A stretch of DNA of 64,000 nucleotides, from contig PTFA01000085.1 in assembly GCA_003342895.1 (NCBI GenBank), positions 3,011,703 to 3,075,702 of the forward strand, given 5' to 3'. The notes beneath the pieces were generated by a model. That model saw only the letters and a list, made by a program, of their open reading frames with translations. It searched no databases and was not told where the DNA came from. Of this stretch, positions 45,101 through 55,750 are shown piece after piece. Numbering within the stretch: position 1 is the stretch's first letter; every line of letters begins with the position of its first letter. The translations under genes were made by a program, and so were the position numbers. The DNA comes from Casuarius casuarius. Taxonomy: Eukaryota; Chordata; Aves; Casuariiformes; Casuariidae.

Positions 45101-47535
45101 CATCAAGTTTCCCTTTGCCCATTTTACACGCAGGGCTCAAAGTCTTGATTTTATATGAATTTACTAGAAATCAAATATAAACTTCAGATATTGTGTTATT
45201 TCTATTCATGCAGTTTCCTACTCTTACAGACTTGCTTTGAGATCATCTGCTGACGACATTCATTTACAAAATAAGTTTTTCACCATATTGACCGCAGCGA
45301 CATGGTCAGCACCCAGTGAGGATTTCCGAGTTCCAGCACTAGGCTGGCTTCTCCTCCGCTGTGAGCGTGACTGGGGAAAAAGTATAATGGTAAAGAAGCC
45401 AAAGAAAGGTGGGCAGAAAGAACTGCAATATTGCTTTGGAGACGGGTTTTCTAGATATCATTCAGCAAGGTAGGTTAGAGCATAAAAGCACAAGACCTAT
45501 TCTAAGCCTAGTAAAAAGGCCTTTTGCTACCATCCCATTGATCTACTATGCTGTAAACCAGATCTAACATCAAGCTAAGCACTCGCAAACAAGTACTTAC
45601 AAATGGCTGTGAAGGAAATGGAAAGGCAGGCAGTTGGCACAGGACCATATTTTGCATTGCATTTGAGGTATTACTGCTTGGTGCTGTTGTAGGAGGGGAT
45701 GTGTCAACAGTGCAAGCTGCACGGATGCACTCTTGTGGCTGAGAGGTGCTGCACAGGGAAGAGGTGGAGCTGAGATCACCATCTTTGTGCATTAGGGTAC
45801 TGAATACTTTCGCTCAAATAAGCAAAAGAGAGCAATCTGTAGAGAGTGAATCTGTAAGATGCACTGCAGCACTGAGATACTGTATGAGCTACCAGAAGGT
45901 TGCTGGGCTTTGGTTTGCTCCGCTGGAGGTGCAGTTGTACTCCTGTTCTCCCGACCTCCATAGGGGCAGGCGCTGTTCGGCACGCGTTGGTGCTTGGTCC
46001 CCTTGTCAGATGCTCCCAGCTGCCTGCCAAACAGCGGTTTCTCCCGGTGGCTTGCAGGACGGGAGCTGTCAAAGGGCAGGAAGCAGCGCAGACTTAGCCA
46101 GCTGTCTCCCCAAGGCATGCTGCCTGCTTTCGTGGGCCTTGCAAACCACGAGACTCTGTCCCTGCCGCCTTTCGTCTGCAGAGGATAGAAGAAGCCCACA
46201 GTGGAGGCTGTACGTGATCGTGTCCCGCCCCTGCCTTACGACACTGCCAGCGTGTGTGAGCGAGGGTGCCAGGAGAGGGTGGCAGGGGAAGTGGCTGGCA
46301 GCCAATGTAACTGCAAAGTATTGACACTGACCCCTGAGCAGCAAAATCAAAGCCAAGGAAAGAGGAACTCAAGAACTTGCCAAGAAGAACCACAGACTGC
46401 TTGTGGTGAGCTGCTGAGAGACTCTGGGCCAGTGTTTTAAAGGTATTTAGGTGCCTGCTGATATGGATGGGGTTTTGAACCTCCCCAGAGAACCTGCTGA
46501 TGCCTGGAGACTGTTTTTAATCCTTCCTTTTGGTCTTCATTCCTCCTCTGTGGCTCAGAGCAGATCCTGTGCTTTTTCTCTCCCCAGTTACCTGCCCGGT
46601 CTGTTCAGAGTGGTTCTTTTTTAAATCCTTGCTGCTGTGTGACTGAAAAGCCTTTCGGATGAGTCCCCCATCTCATCTCTGCCATTTAGGGGCCCCTGTG
46701 CTACAAATACACATCAGTAACAATTCCTTGTGGAGGGAAACAGATATTTGCAGACTATTTATGTAAGGCACTAATGCCAAAAACGTTTGAGATGATACAC
46801 AGTTAGGTCACTGGCCGAGTATTTTCCAAACATTTCTCACCGCAGTCTGCAAAAGAGACAGAAAGAAATATGCAGTGATCAGTGGACAGCTAAAGCAGTA
46901 ACACAGGAGGTTAGTATCAGACAAATGTGTTAAGATCATTGTAGCAAAGTCTGCCAGGTGGCTGGCTTGATTACGACTGTGACATATGGATCCCAGGCAC
47001 CAACACATGATATGCCTGTGATCCCACGGAGGAAAACATAGTCTGTCAGGCTGCCTGTATTCACCCTACAGTCTCCTTCTGAAAATGAGTGGCTCTGCCC
47101 AAAGCTACCACACAGAGGGTTACTGGGAGAGAGCAGGACTTGCTGGGACATGTGGTGTGTGACAGCTCTAGAGCCACCGTGAAGCGTTGTCCCAAAGCGT
47201 CAGATGGGTTGAGAATGATCCATGCAGCCGACACAAAGGAGGGAGCTTCCAGCGACTTTGGACTTTTTCCTCCATGGCGCTGGGCACGCTTTCACCCGTG
47301 TGGCCTCCCAGGGCCTCACACGACCAACTATAGCAAGTACGAGGGTCCAGGTTCTGGCTAACACAGGGGCCATTTGGATCCCTATGGCTGGATGAAAGGC
47401 CCAGAAGGAGTAGAAATATTTCTGGAGGTTGAGTAACTAACTTAAGTGGGCAACTGTGATGATCCTAGTTTAATAGATAATGTGGAGCATTCACATAAGC
47501 CCTTTCAATCTGGACATTTAATATATTAGCATATG
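42101..47535. other. Long non-coding stretch, no recognised gene
   Basis: The largest open frame is 192 codons (45,746-46,324, plus), with 95-135-codon minus frames across the same GC-rich DNA. None is recognisable. Two short words (AGCACTTGTGCCTACATTTGGGCTTC near 42,127; TTTTAAAGGTATTTAGGTGCC near 46,433) resemble each other's theme of paired GTGCCTA words, possibly from one old repeat family I cannot name. No RNA gene was seen. Confidence 0.45.
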
Positions 47536-47612
47536 TGGGCAACCTGCTCTTGAGCAGGGGGGGTTGGACCAGATATCTCCAGAGGTGCCTTCCAACCCCG
47601 GCTATTCTGCGT
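47536..47612 (+). mobile_element. CR1 LINE 3'-end fragment
   Basis: GGGCAACCTGCTCTTGAGCAGGGGGG, then GTTGGACCAGATATCTCCAGAGG, TGCCTTCCAACCCC and CTATTCTGCG follow the terminal 70-80 bases of bird CR1 elements (ttggactagatgatctccagaggt, cccttccaaccc, attctgtg). Copies are usually truncated at the 5' end, as here. The terminal octamer repeats have decayed. This is the best evidence that the window is avian or at least sauropsid. Confidence 0.88.
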
Positions 47613-49160
47613 CTGAGAGACGGGAACATGGAGTTGATCAAGATCCATTTGAACGTTCCCAGCTTTCCTAGTTGAAGACAAGTTGGGGAAAAGTGAAGTA
47701 AACAGAATTTTAAAAGGAGGAAGAAGTCATGGAGAATTAATGACTGTCACTGCTTCTCCAAACTCTGCCTTGTTTCTCTGTGACAAATGTGCAGTTTAAT
47801 CAAATGGAATAGATGAGCTTTGGAACATTACTAGGAACATATTTTCCCCTCAAAACATTAAATTGTAACCATTGCCAATGGGTCTTCACTGGAAACTGTA
47901 CATCAAACTGTGTCCTGTGCTGCACTCAGACGGTGAAACCCTTCACCACAGCTCCCTGTAGCTGTCATACAAAATGAATTCCCTGGCCCACCCGCGTCTG
48001 AGCCAAAGCAAATAATGCGAATACTGGCGAACAGACAAAGGCTATGTGGATGTTTGGGAAAAGATTTCTAGACACTTTTTCAGAACATATAAGAATGTTT
48101 TAGGTTTAAAATAGAGTGAAATGATAAGGGACCTTTAATCCTGTACAGGAAATATCACAGTTTTTTTCTAAGACATTGAACAAGAAAAGCAAGGTGATTT
48201 AAACTAATAGAAGCAGCTGTCTAGAAATAGTAGTCTTTGCTTGAACTTTATAGTTCACTTTAATTCAGGGTGTATTACCCGAACAACACAGCTTAGCAGG
48301 AGAAGAGCAGAACCCTTCCATGGCAACTCATAAGGAATCATCTTTGAAGGTCCAGTTTTTGGTATCCTCTAGATGAACACAAACCCATAGCAGCTGCAGT
48401 GATTTAACCAAAATGCTCCAGTTTTACCTCATTGTCACTGACTTCTTGTGCTGAGATATCTGCCAAAGAGTGTAGTACTTGCACAGCCTTCTGAAAACCA
48501 ACCCAGGTGTCTTACAAATATTAAGAATTATGTTGTCCCCGACCCCTGATTTCAGACATCAATATTTCCTTTTTGTATTAATGCTTTACAGATTTTCAGA
48601 ATATGTCAGATTTCCAGAGAAAACAGGATTTGTAAAACAAAAATACCCATTTAATCGAACACGTACATGTGCTATCTGCCCATGTCTCCCATCCGATCGG
48701 CCGCCTTCAATCCCAGCTCCAGTCCCCTGGGGAGTCCCATCCTGTGGCTGAGAGCTGGGCTCCCAGGGTGGCTGGCAATCAGCAGGCCACAGCTGGTGAT
48801 TTTCTTTGAAAACTGTTCCTCTCACGCCATCTCCTGGTCAGCTCTTTGGGATTAATTATATCTGGGTCCAAGAGATCCTCCTTCTAACCCTTCCCTCATC
48901 TGCTGCCCACAGGAGGTAAATCAAGATGAAAAGGTGTCCTGGTTTTGTGGAAGTATTACCATGCTCTTTCCTTCTTATTTCTTTTGCTTTCCCCTGACTT
49001 TTGATCAACTACAAATAAGTGATGCAAATAGCACTTGCTTAGGAATAAATGTGTTGAAGAAAGTTGTTTATATTAAGCAGCAAGACAGCTCATGGCTATA
49101 CAATTCATAGAAAATACCACGAGCTCTGTCCCTATCTAGATAGACTTAGAAGCTCTACAT
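47613..49160. other. Non-coding stretch, nothing recognised
   Basis: Mostly AT-rich DNA. Short frames only (90 codons at most). TGTCCTGGTTTTGTGG near 48,936 resembles the start of some avian LTRs but nothing else of an LTR follows. No RNA gene was seen. Confidence 0.5.
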
Positions 49161-49167
49161 GTACTGG

Positions 49168-49187
49168 ACGGTGTCTCGAGACACCGT
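49168..49187. repeat. Perfect 20-bp palindrome
   Basis: ACGGTGTCTCGAGACACCGT equals its own reverse complement over all 20 bases, centred on CTCGAG, and is followed immediately by TTTT and TATAA. Such a sequence can extrude as a 10-bp-stem cruciform or serve as a symmetrical protein-binding site. No known factor was recognised for the full site. Confidence 0.95.
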
Positions 49188-49369
49188 TTTTATAAAGGGT
49201 GATGAAAGTTAGTACCAAAGAGTTTAATGGAGTTATGTCTCCGTAATTTCTCACACTGGAGTTCCTTGTAGCTTCCTTCGTCTCCAGCGTCTCAAGCTGG
49301 CTGGAGACAGGAGTCGAGAGTAGGTGTCTTCTCGGGGGGATTCAGAGCTCGCCTTTGGGGACTGCGGAG

Positions 49370-49480
49370 TAATCAGCCTGTAACTGATTGAACCAATAAG
49401 AGTAGAATTAAAGATACAATTAGTGGAGCACTAATTACTGAGTGCCTGGGAGAAAACAAAGTGCTGGGTTTCCTGTCTTG
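49370..49480. promoter_or_regulatory. Candidate enhancer with inverted homeodomain-type sites
   Basis: AATTAGTG (49418-49425), GAG, and CACTAATT (49429-49436) form a perfect inverted repeat of two homeodomain-type sites. AGTAATCAGCC, GATTGAACCAAT and AGAATTAAAG lie just upstream. Symmetrical TAAT sites are known targets of cooperative homeodomain dimers, although the spacing here is wider than the classic three-base paired-class arrangement. Confidence 0.33.
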
Positions 49481-50265
49481 ATAACTATATGCATTTTTTC
49501 CATCGGAAAAAGAGGAGCCATAGGTTGCTGCATACACTGTTACCCAGCTTGGTGGTTTTAAAAGAATGTAAGTAAGTACTAAACAGAAATTACATTGCTC
49601 ACTGGCTTTTTATGCTCCAACCATCATTTAATCTATGGAGATGACATTACGTTTCCTCAACTGACTTTAAAATTGCCAGAGACTGTGGTCATCTGGGAAC
49701 TTGTGCTCTTACCTTTTGTTGCAGAAGGAGGCTATGCCCTTCTACGCCTAAAGAGAGACAGGCAATTTGAAATGCAGTCACTTTTTAAAAAGTTAAAGGA
49801 GTTCTTGGTACTACACATTCCCCAACAGCTGCTTTGAGTGGATTATAATCACATTTTTCTTTTTTTTTTTTAATGTTTTTCTCCTCTGTGCTGGTGTGTG
49901 AAAAACCCACACAAACAGCAGGGAAAAATAATTGACAGTCTTGGGGAAACACTGAAATCCTGTAAAAGCCTGCCAGGCACACAGAGCAAACTAACGGAAA
50001 CAACAGGAAACGAGGAATTATTTTTAGGCAATACATGTTGTAATAGGAGCCAAAAGGATGCTGACAGATATGTGATTTTTGAAACCAGGGGACAGTGTCC
50101 CCTTTACAGCGGCGGTTCTGCTTCTTGAAAGGCTGAGTTTAAATGCTGCTCGTGGCTGCGCTGTGACCGATGAGATCCTCTGGAAATTTCAAATGCTGGA
50201 AAGAAGGGCAGCTTCCACAAACACTTTATTTCGGAAGATTTAATTCTCTTTGCTCGCTTCCCTGG
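49481..50265. other. Non-coding stretch with a T12 run
   Basis: A T12 run lies at 49860-49871. The 80-codon plus frame (49,595-49,837) is not recognisable. No repeat family or RNA gene was seen. Confidence 0.55.
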
Positions 50266-50535
50266 ATGGTGCCGGTAAGGCAGAGCTCTGCCACCGGGGT
50301 TGTGGAGAGTTCCCGGCCTCTGGGGACGCCCCACTTCTGAACTCGTGGTCCACGAGGCCTCTGTCACCGGTGCCGAGGTGGCCAGAGCTGCCGCCCAGCC
50401 CGAGGCAGCCCGCCCAGCTGGGTGCTGCGTCCCCGGCACCAGCCGCCTCGGCTCATCCCCTGCGGTGCCGCGGGGCCCGTCCCGGAGGGCTCTGCTGTGG
50501 GGCTCCGCGCCTGGGCCAGCCTCCATGCCTGGGCA
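50266..50535. promoter_or_regulatory. CpG-dense patch
   Basis: About 22 CpGs lie in roughly 240 bp at very high G+C. Plus (123 and 84 codons) and minus (140 codons) frames overlap and are compositionally driven. No recognisable exon. Confidence 0.45.
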
Positions 50536-51570
50536 AGCCTCCTCAGGATGTTAGGCCTGACCTGCTGCTCCGCAGCTTATGGATGGTGTTATGCAGATAC
50601 CAGCCTGGTATCCCAGCATGAAAAAACTTTGGAAACCTTCCTTCAGGATATGTAGTCTCAGCTCAAATCCCTTCTGAGCTCTTAGTCACAAAAAGCAAAT
50701 TAGAAATTCAGACAGATGGAAGCCCCTCAAAAAACATACAATATTTTATCTCCCCAAAGGATTTTGACAAGTTATTTTAAGCCATTCATTCTTCTGTCAT
50801 CTCTTCTGGTCTTTGAGGTGCAATTCAAGCTGAACTCGTTAGAGGTTCTGCATTTCATCACAGGGAGCCCACAGTTGCCTTTTTGCATTTCTAGTGACAA
50901 CAGCAGCAGTATATAGTTACAAACAGATGAAAAGCTCTGTTTGGGTCAAGAGGAATTCACTGCCTCGCCCTTGTGATAGACCATAACTCATGATATCTAC
51001 TTTCAGGTACCAAAATATGTCTCTGTAGTTCCTTTTATGCATATGCAGCCCCCAGCGTTGTTGCTTGGTACGTGACTGTCTGGAGTTAGCTTCCAGAGGA
51101 GGCTCAGCAGGCATCTCGGGCTGGGAAGGTCTCACGTGAGGCTGCAGGCATCGAGCAGAAGCAGTTGTTTTTGTAGGGGTATCTGCAGCTGCTAGAAAAC
51201 CTGTATCTCCACAACGCAGCAAACATGAAATCAAAGTATTGGATTCAAACAGGAGATTTGTGGATGAGTAAGTCTGAAGTTCAATCGTTTTGCTCATAGA
51301 AGGTTAGTAAAGCTTTTAAAGAGCTTTGCCGTTTCAGTTTTGCTTGGGTTTTTGCTTGGAGCAAGCAACAAAAGCTTCAGTCTCCCGAGATCTGTGCGCA
51401 GGCTTGTCTGCCGTGCAGGCCTTCTCCTGAAGCAGGGCAGGGAGAGGCTGACCCGCGAGATGTGTTTCTCCTGGATGTGCGGGAAAGTCAGGCATCCAGA
51501 CAGACTTTGCCTGGCTCCTGAAAATGTTTCTTATCTATTCCAGAAAGCAGGGCAGGATCCTGAGGACGGT
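50536..51570. other. Non-coding stretch, nothing recognised
   Basis: Average-to-AT-rich DNA. A 126-codon minus frame (50,917-51,297) is not identifiable. No repeat or RNA gene was seen. Confidence 0.55.
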
Positions 51571-51900
51571 GGCAGTGGCCGCGCGCTTTCAGCAGGAGCG
51601 CGGTTCCCTGCTGCCCCAGGAGCTGCCCCGGCATTTGCATCTGCGGCAGTGAGCGGGCAACGCCACCCAAACCGGGCAGGGGCCGTGGGACCCGGTTTGT
51701 GGCAAACGATGCCTGCAGCCCTGCGCGACGGCAAAATAGGCCCTTTTGCTTGTATTGGTGAGACTATTTGTGGAGCTGCTGCCGTGGCTGCAGCTGGGCT
51801 GGGGCTAAAGCTTCCTCTGGGGCCCCTCATCCCCAGCCCTCGCGGTGAGTTGTGCTCTGCCACCGCGGCTGCGCGGACGGTCCCTCCCTAACCCACTTCT
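51571..51900. promoter_or_regulatory. CpG-dense patch overlapping a 183-codon open frame
   Basis: About 25 CpGs lie in roughly 330 bp. The 183-codon plus-strand frame (51,340-51,891) becomes Ala/Gly/Pro-rich here, as GC-rich chance frames do, and a 110-codon minus frame is open over the same DNA. No domain was recognised, so only the CpG patch is called. Confidence 0.4.
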
Positions 51901-52194
51901 GTCAGAAGGAGGCAAGTTACATTCGGTCTTTTTTATAGGGGGTAGGTAGCCTCGAGGCCAGGTTCCCTCTCTGAACTTGAATTACAGTAATAGCCTGTGA
52001 CATTCGTATTATGCTCTGCTGAAGTGTGTGCGATCAGCTCCTGGTTGGACTTAATGCCCCTGTAAGTAAAGAAACACAGAACAAAAACCATGAGATTTTG
52101 TAAGCAAATAGTCCCTTGGAAATCCAGCCTGTTCCTGGAAGAGTTAACTCACTTAGAAACCTTTTAGCAAGCCACATTGGTCGCGTGGATGTGT
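51901..52194. other. Non-coding stretch, nothing recognised
   Basis: AT-richer DNA without an open frame of note, repeat or motif cluster. Confidence 0.6.
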
Positions 52195-52400
52195 TCACAG
52201 CAGCTGTGGATGTTGCAGTAACAATGAATGGCGGCAGTTTATCAGTGCATCAGTTATTTTCCTGGGATAAAAACGAGCTTTAATTGGACTAATGATGATG
52301 GGCTCAATCTGATGTCGAAGCTATCTGGCCATCACAAAATTATCTTTCAGTGAGCTCATCTGTTTTGCAAGGAGGAGACTCAGTCTCATAGGATGGAAAA
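52195..52400. promoter_or_regulatory. Candidate conserved non-coding element
   Basis: AACAATGAATGG (SOX-like AACAATG), CAGTTATTTTCC, GCTTTAATTGGACTAATGATG and AAAATTATC are clustered with no long open frame. Enhancer function is inferred from motif texture. Confidence 0.25.
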
Positions 52401-53484
52401 TGTGCTGGTTATTTATAGTCGGTGATTTTATTTGTAAGGAATATCATGACTTCACAAGCGCAGTGGCACTAATCTCCCTGGTAAAGCCTTTACCCTTGTC
52501 TAAAGGGAGCTGTTTGCTACGAAGGGCGCCCCGTGCTTACACAGGCCATCGGACAAATGTGCACGACTGGCTCTCGCTGGCCTGTAAAAACAGCAGGTGA
52601 ATCACCGTGTCCTGAATGCAGCGCGGACGGGAACCGACTGCTCTCTGGAGATGAGGCAATGGGATGCAGTGAGAGGGAGGAGACCACGTTGCCAGTCGAA
52701 GTGCCTGGGCCGGCCAGGATTCAGCTTGGCCACAGCATATGGGCCGTGGAGAAGGCACCGCCACCACCGGCTGCTGGAGCCCTGCGGGTGGGGGTGGCTG
52801 CCCTCAGTGGACGTGTGGGCTCGTGGTACTAAGAGAAGGGTGGTAAGAGAGTCCCGTTCTTCTCAGTTGTCTCCTGTCCAGCTCCAGAGTAGCTAGTCTG
52901 GAGTTAGCTTTTGTCTTCAGCAGGTGCGTATTTGCTTTTGGCAGCTGCCCCCAGGGCCACCCATAGGGATGAAAATACCCTTCTGGTTACGTTTGTGGAG
53001 ATGGCTGCAGACCATGAGGCTAGCTGGAGGACATCTCCCAGAGGTGAGACCGGCCAGTGGCTGGGCCAAACAGAGCATGAGTTACTCGTGAAGCAGAGGC
53101 GAAGTGGCGTTTCTGGGAGGATCCATGACCCCGCGGAAATCACTGCTGGCATGGGAGGAGGGAGACTGTGGAGTTGAGACTTGCTTCTTCTAGAGTTTTG
53201 CTGGCAATTTGACAGGACCTTGAGGCCTTGAGCATGGTCTCAGGGCAGCGTGCGTCTTTGGCAGGACGCAGGCCAGCCCCACGATGGAGGAAACGGCGTG
53301 AGGGCTCCCCGGACAGGGGCCGGGGTTCGCAGCCCCGCACTGCCGCTCCGAACCTGGCTCGGGGCCTCCTGCCTTGCAGCCGTGGTGTCCCTCAGCTACC
53401 GGCAAGCTGCCAGGCCGCAGAGAAGTGGGAGCACACGCGAGGGATTTGCGGGATGGGCTGGGCCTGTGTCAGCTGAAAAGGCTA
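52401..53484. other. GC-richer non-coding block
   Basis: Both strands carry frames of 60-119 codons in GC-rich DNA. None is recognisable. No repeat or RNA gene was seen. Confidence 0.5.
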
Positions 53485-53640
53485 AATGTAATGGTGTTCC
53501 TTTAAATCATAATCTTCCACGGAATATCACACTTAGTTGTCATGGAAACCATGGCATCACTAAGACTTACAGTGCCGATCCAGCCAAACGGTTGAGCACT
53601 TGCTTTTAATATAAAGTATGTGCTTAAATCCCAGTTATTT
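53485..53640. promoter_or_regulatory. Candidate element with RFX-like X-box
   Basis: GTTGTCATGGAAAC at 53536-53549 differs at two positions from the symmetrical X-box GTTGCCATGGCAAC bound by RFX factors. It is flanked by AT-rich sequence (TTTAAATCATAATC, TTTTAATATAAAG). RFX specificity is established knowledge; binding here is a guess from sequence. Confidence 0.33.
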
Positions 53641-54570
53641 CTCTGGTGCTGCTTGTGTGCCTAGAGCAAAGCCTACACTTTGGTTTCTCCCTGGATGAGA
53701 GCGATGTGGCCCACTAAAACCCTCTGGTGGTTTTAATTAAGCCAAGACAGCACGCAGGTTTCACAGTCAGCAAAATTACAAATACAGGACTGGTTTAAAG
53801 ATAATACAGATACAAGGCTTTTAGGGGACTGTATTGGAGATTGAATGCTTGATTAGATCACATCCCTGCCTCTGCTGCTGCAGCCTTAAAAAACATAATC
53901 TAAATAATCTGGTCTATTTTCGTAATTACTTTCAACACTTAGACACTGGATGCCTTTTAATTCAATTGATTGTATTAAAAGAATAACATTTTTTAAATGA
54001 CTCTAGAAAATGTAGAAGTTTGATCATAATTTCAGCCTGACACAAGCAGTCATACTTCCAAACAAAATTTTGCTATTGCCACTCACAGGGTATTTTGTAT
54101 TTTTCTTTAAAGACTCAGTTTCTGGATTAAGTATTTAAGAATTACAGTTTTTATTATGAAAGAGTGTTTTAGCACTGAAAGTGGCCGAGAAAAGCATGAA
54201 AATACGATCCTTATGTCTCCAAGAAAACAAAACAAAACCCAGAGACAAATAAAGAGAATCCTAAATGTATTTTAGTTTGAAGATCTGAGATTTCTAAAAT
54301 GTCTTTTAATTGGGGACCATGACTCATGTGTCTTTCAACAGGAGGCAATATCGTTTATTCCATTCAATTCCTATTGCAAATACATTTGGAAAACAACACT
54401 GGGCTGCCAATCGGAATTAAACAAGTGGTTTATTCCATGTATTAGGATATATTCTGTACATTCCCAGCTTATAATTCCTGTTTGTTGGTCCTGTGAGTCA
54501 TATGGCGTTATTTTCAGTCCTCTGGCTGGCTGATTTGGGGAACGAAGCAGTGAGAAGCCTGAATGAATCA
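53641..54570. other. AT-rich non-coding stretch
   Basis: Strongly AT-rich between about 53,880 and 54,360 with no long open frame and no recognised repeat. The right end is overlapped by a 165-codon minus frame (54,371-54,868) that I do not recognise. Confidence 0.55.
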
Positions 54571-54800
54571 GCACCAGATCGAGAACCCGTTGCAGGTCGA
54601 TGCTTTGGCTGATGTTGGTGGTCGATGACTGGACGCAGCCACAACCGTTGCAGGTGCGACGTTCGGGTTTGGCCCGTGCTCGGGCCGAGGGGGCCGTCGG
54701 GCAGACTGGCCGCAGGTGGCGGCGTTCGCCGCTGCGCGGTGGCTTCGCTGCGTTGGTGACGCTTTCTGTCGGTGGCGAAACGAGGCGACCCCAGAGGCAT
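54571..54800. promoter_or_regulatory. CpG-dense patch with unusually high CpG relative to G+C
   Basis: About 28 CpGs lie in roughly 230 bp although TG/GT-rich sequence keeps G+C moderate. CGTTGCAGGT occurs twice (near 54,588 and 54,646). Minus-strand frames of 165 and 121 codons cross it without recognisable content. The CpG excess suggests an unmethylated tract. Confidence 0.45.
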
Positions 54801-55600
54801 CGGCTTCTGTGAAACCGAAAGCAGAAGGTTCCTAAACGTGGCTGAGTCACAAATCGCTTCCAACTCAAGCAGTGTTTGTGGACAAATCTCTCTGCTATTT
54901 ACTGAGCTCTGCCAGCTGGTAAATCACTGTGCATTTCTAAAAGCTCTTCTTGTAAAAAGCTGAAACTTTGTGAAAGAAAAAGGGCCCCAAAACGTTATTG
55001 GCTAATCTCCTTGTCTGGAGAGGAAGCTATGAGCCTTTGCAGACCTGCAAAGGTAAATTGGGGAATATTCTGTTGATTTCTGCTGATTCGGAGTGCCTGG
55101 ACAAAAAGACAGGATCTTACCTATAAAACGATTTTGTTAAATAGCCAGATCGATGTAGAGAATGAGAGAGTTACAGTCAGCCATATTCACTTGCACGGCC
55201 AACAGCCACAGCGGGACAGTTCCTCAGATTAGATGTTTGGGCTAATAGTACTGTATACATTTCCCTAACTTAAGCCCAGATCAGCTGCCAAGAAGCTGGG
55301 GAAGGGACAGGCGAGAGGAGCAGTAAGCCACTTTTCTCTGTCTTGCTTGCGGGGCTTGTCGAGAGATTGCTCGGTTTTTGACAAAAGCCCCTCTGCAGCT
55401 CAGAAGTCGCCCTATTCCAGTGCCCTCCCTGCCACCCCTTTCAGGCGATGGATAAAATGTGATTGACTGTCCTGAATGCCAGGAAACGATTTGAGAGCGC
55501 AGAAATGGGTGTCTGCTCTCTCTTGTCGGTATCTCTTCTTTAGCTTCAGGGTCGCTGGCACTACCGTTTTTTCTCCCTCCCAAGCACAAAAGTAATAACC
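54801..55600. other. Non-coding stretch with a strong inverted repeat
   Basis: CCTTTGCAG (55034-55042), AC, CTGCAAAGG (55045-55053) is a perfect 9-bp inverted repeat spanning 20 bp. No exon, repeat family or RNA gene was recognised. Confidence 0.55.
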
Positions 55601-55750
55601 TCCTCGGAGCTGGTGGGCCTGCACCCACCTCCCGTCCCACGCCCGGGTGCACTGCAGGCACCCACCTGAGGTCCGCGGCCGGCGCGCAGCGGCCCGGACC
55701 CGCACCCTGTGCCCCAGGAGCCCCGAGCTGCAGGCAGCTGCCAGAGCAAA
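55601..55750. promoter_or_regulatory. Small CpG-dense patch
   Basis: CpGs are concentrated at about 55,635-55,735 (roughly 13 in 100 bp), around a CCGCGGCCGGCGCGCAGCGG run. No promoter motif beyond the CpG density was recognised. Confidence 0.35.

Noticed and set aside
45746..46324. 192-codon plus-strand open frame
   Set aside because: Overlapped by long minus-strand frames (98, 135, 95, 99 codons), as compositional chance predicts. No recognisable motif.
48936..48951. TGTCCTGGTTTTGTGG, resembling the start of some avian LTRs
   Set aside because: Only about 16 bases match. No second LTR, primer-binding site or polyadenylation region could be found nearby.
51340..51891. 183-codon plus-strand open frame
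   Set aside because: Becomes Ala/Gly/Pro-rich inside a CpG patch and the opposite strand is open as well. No domain recognised.
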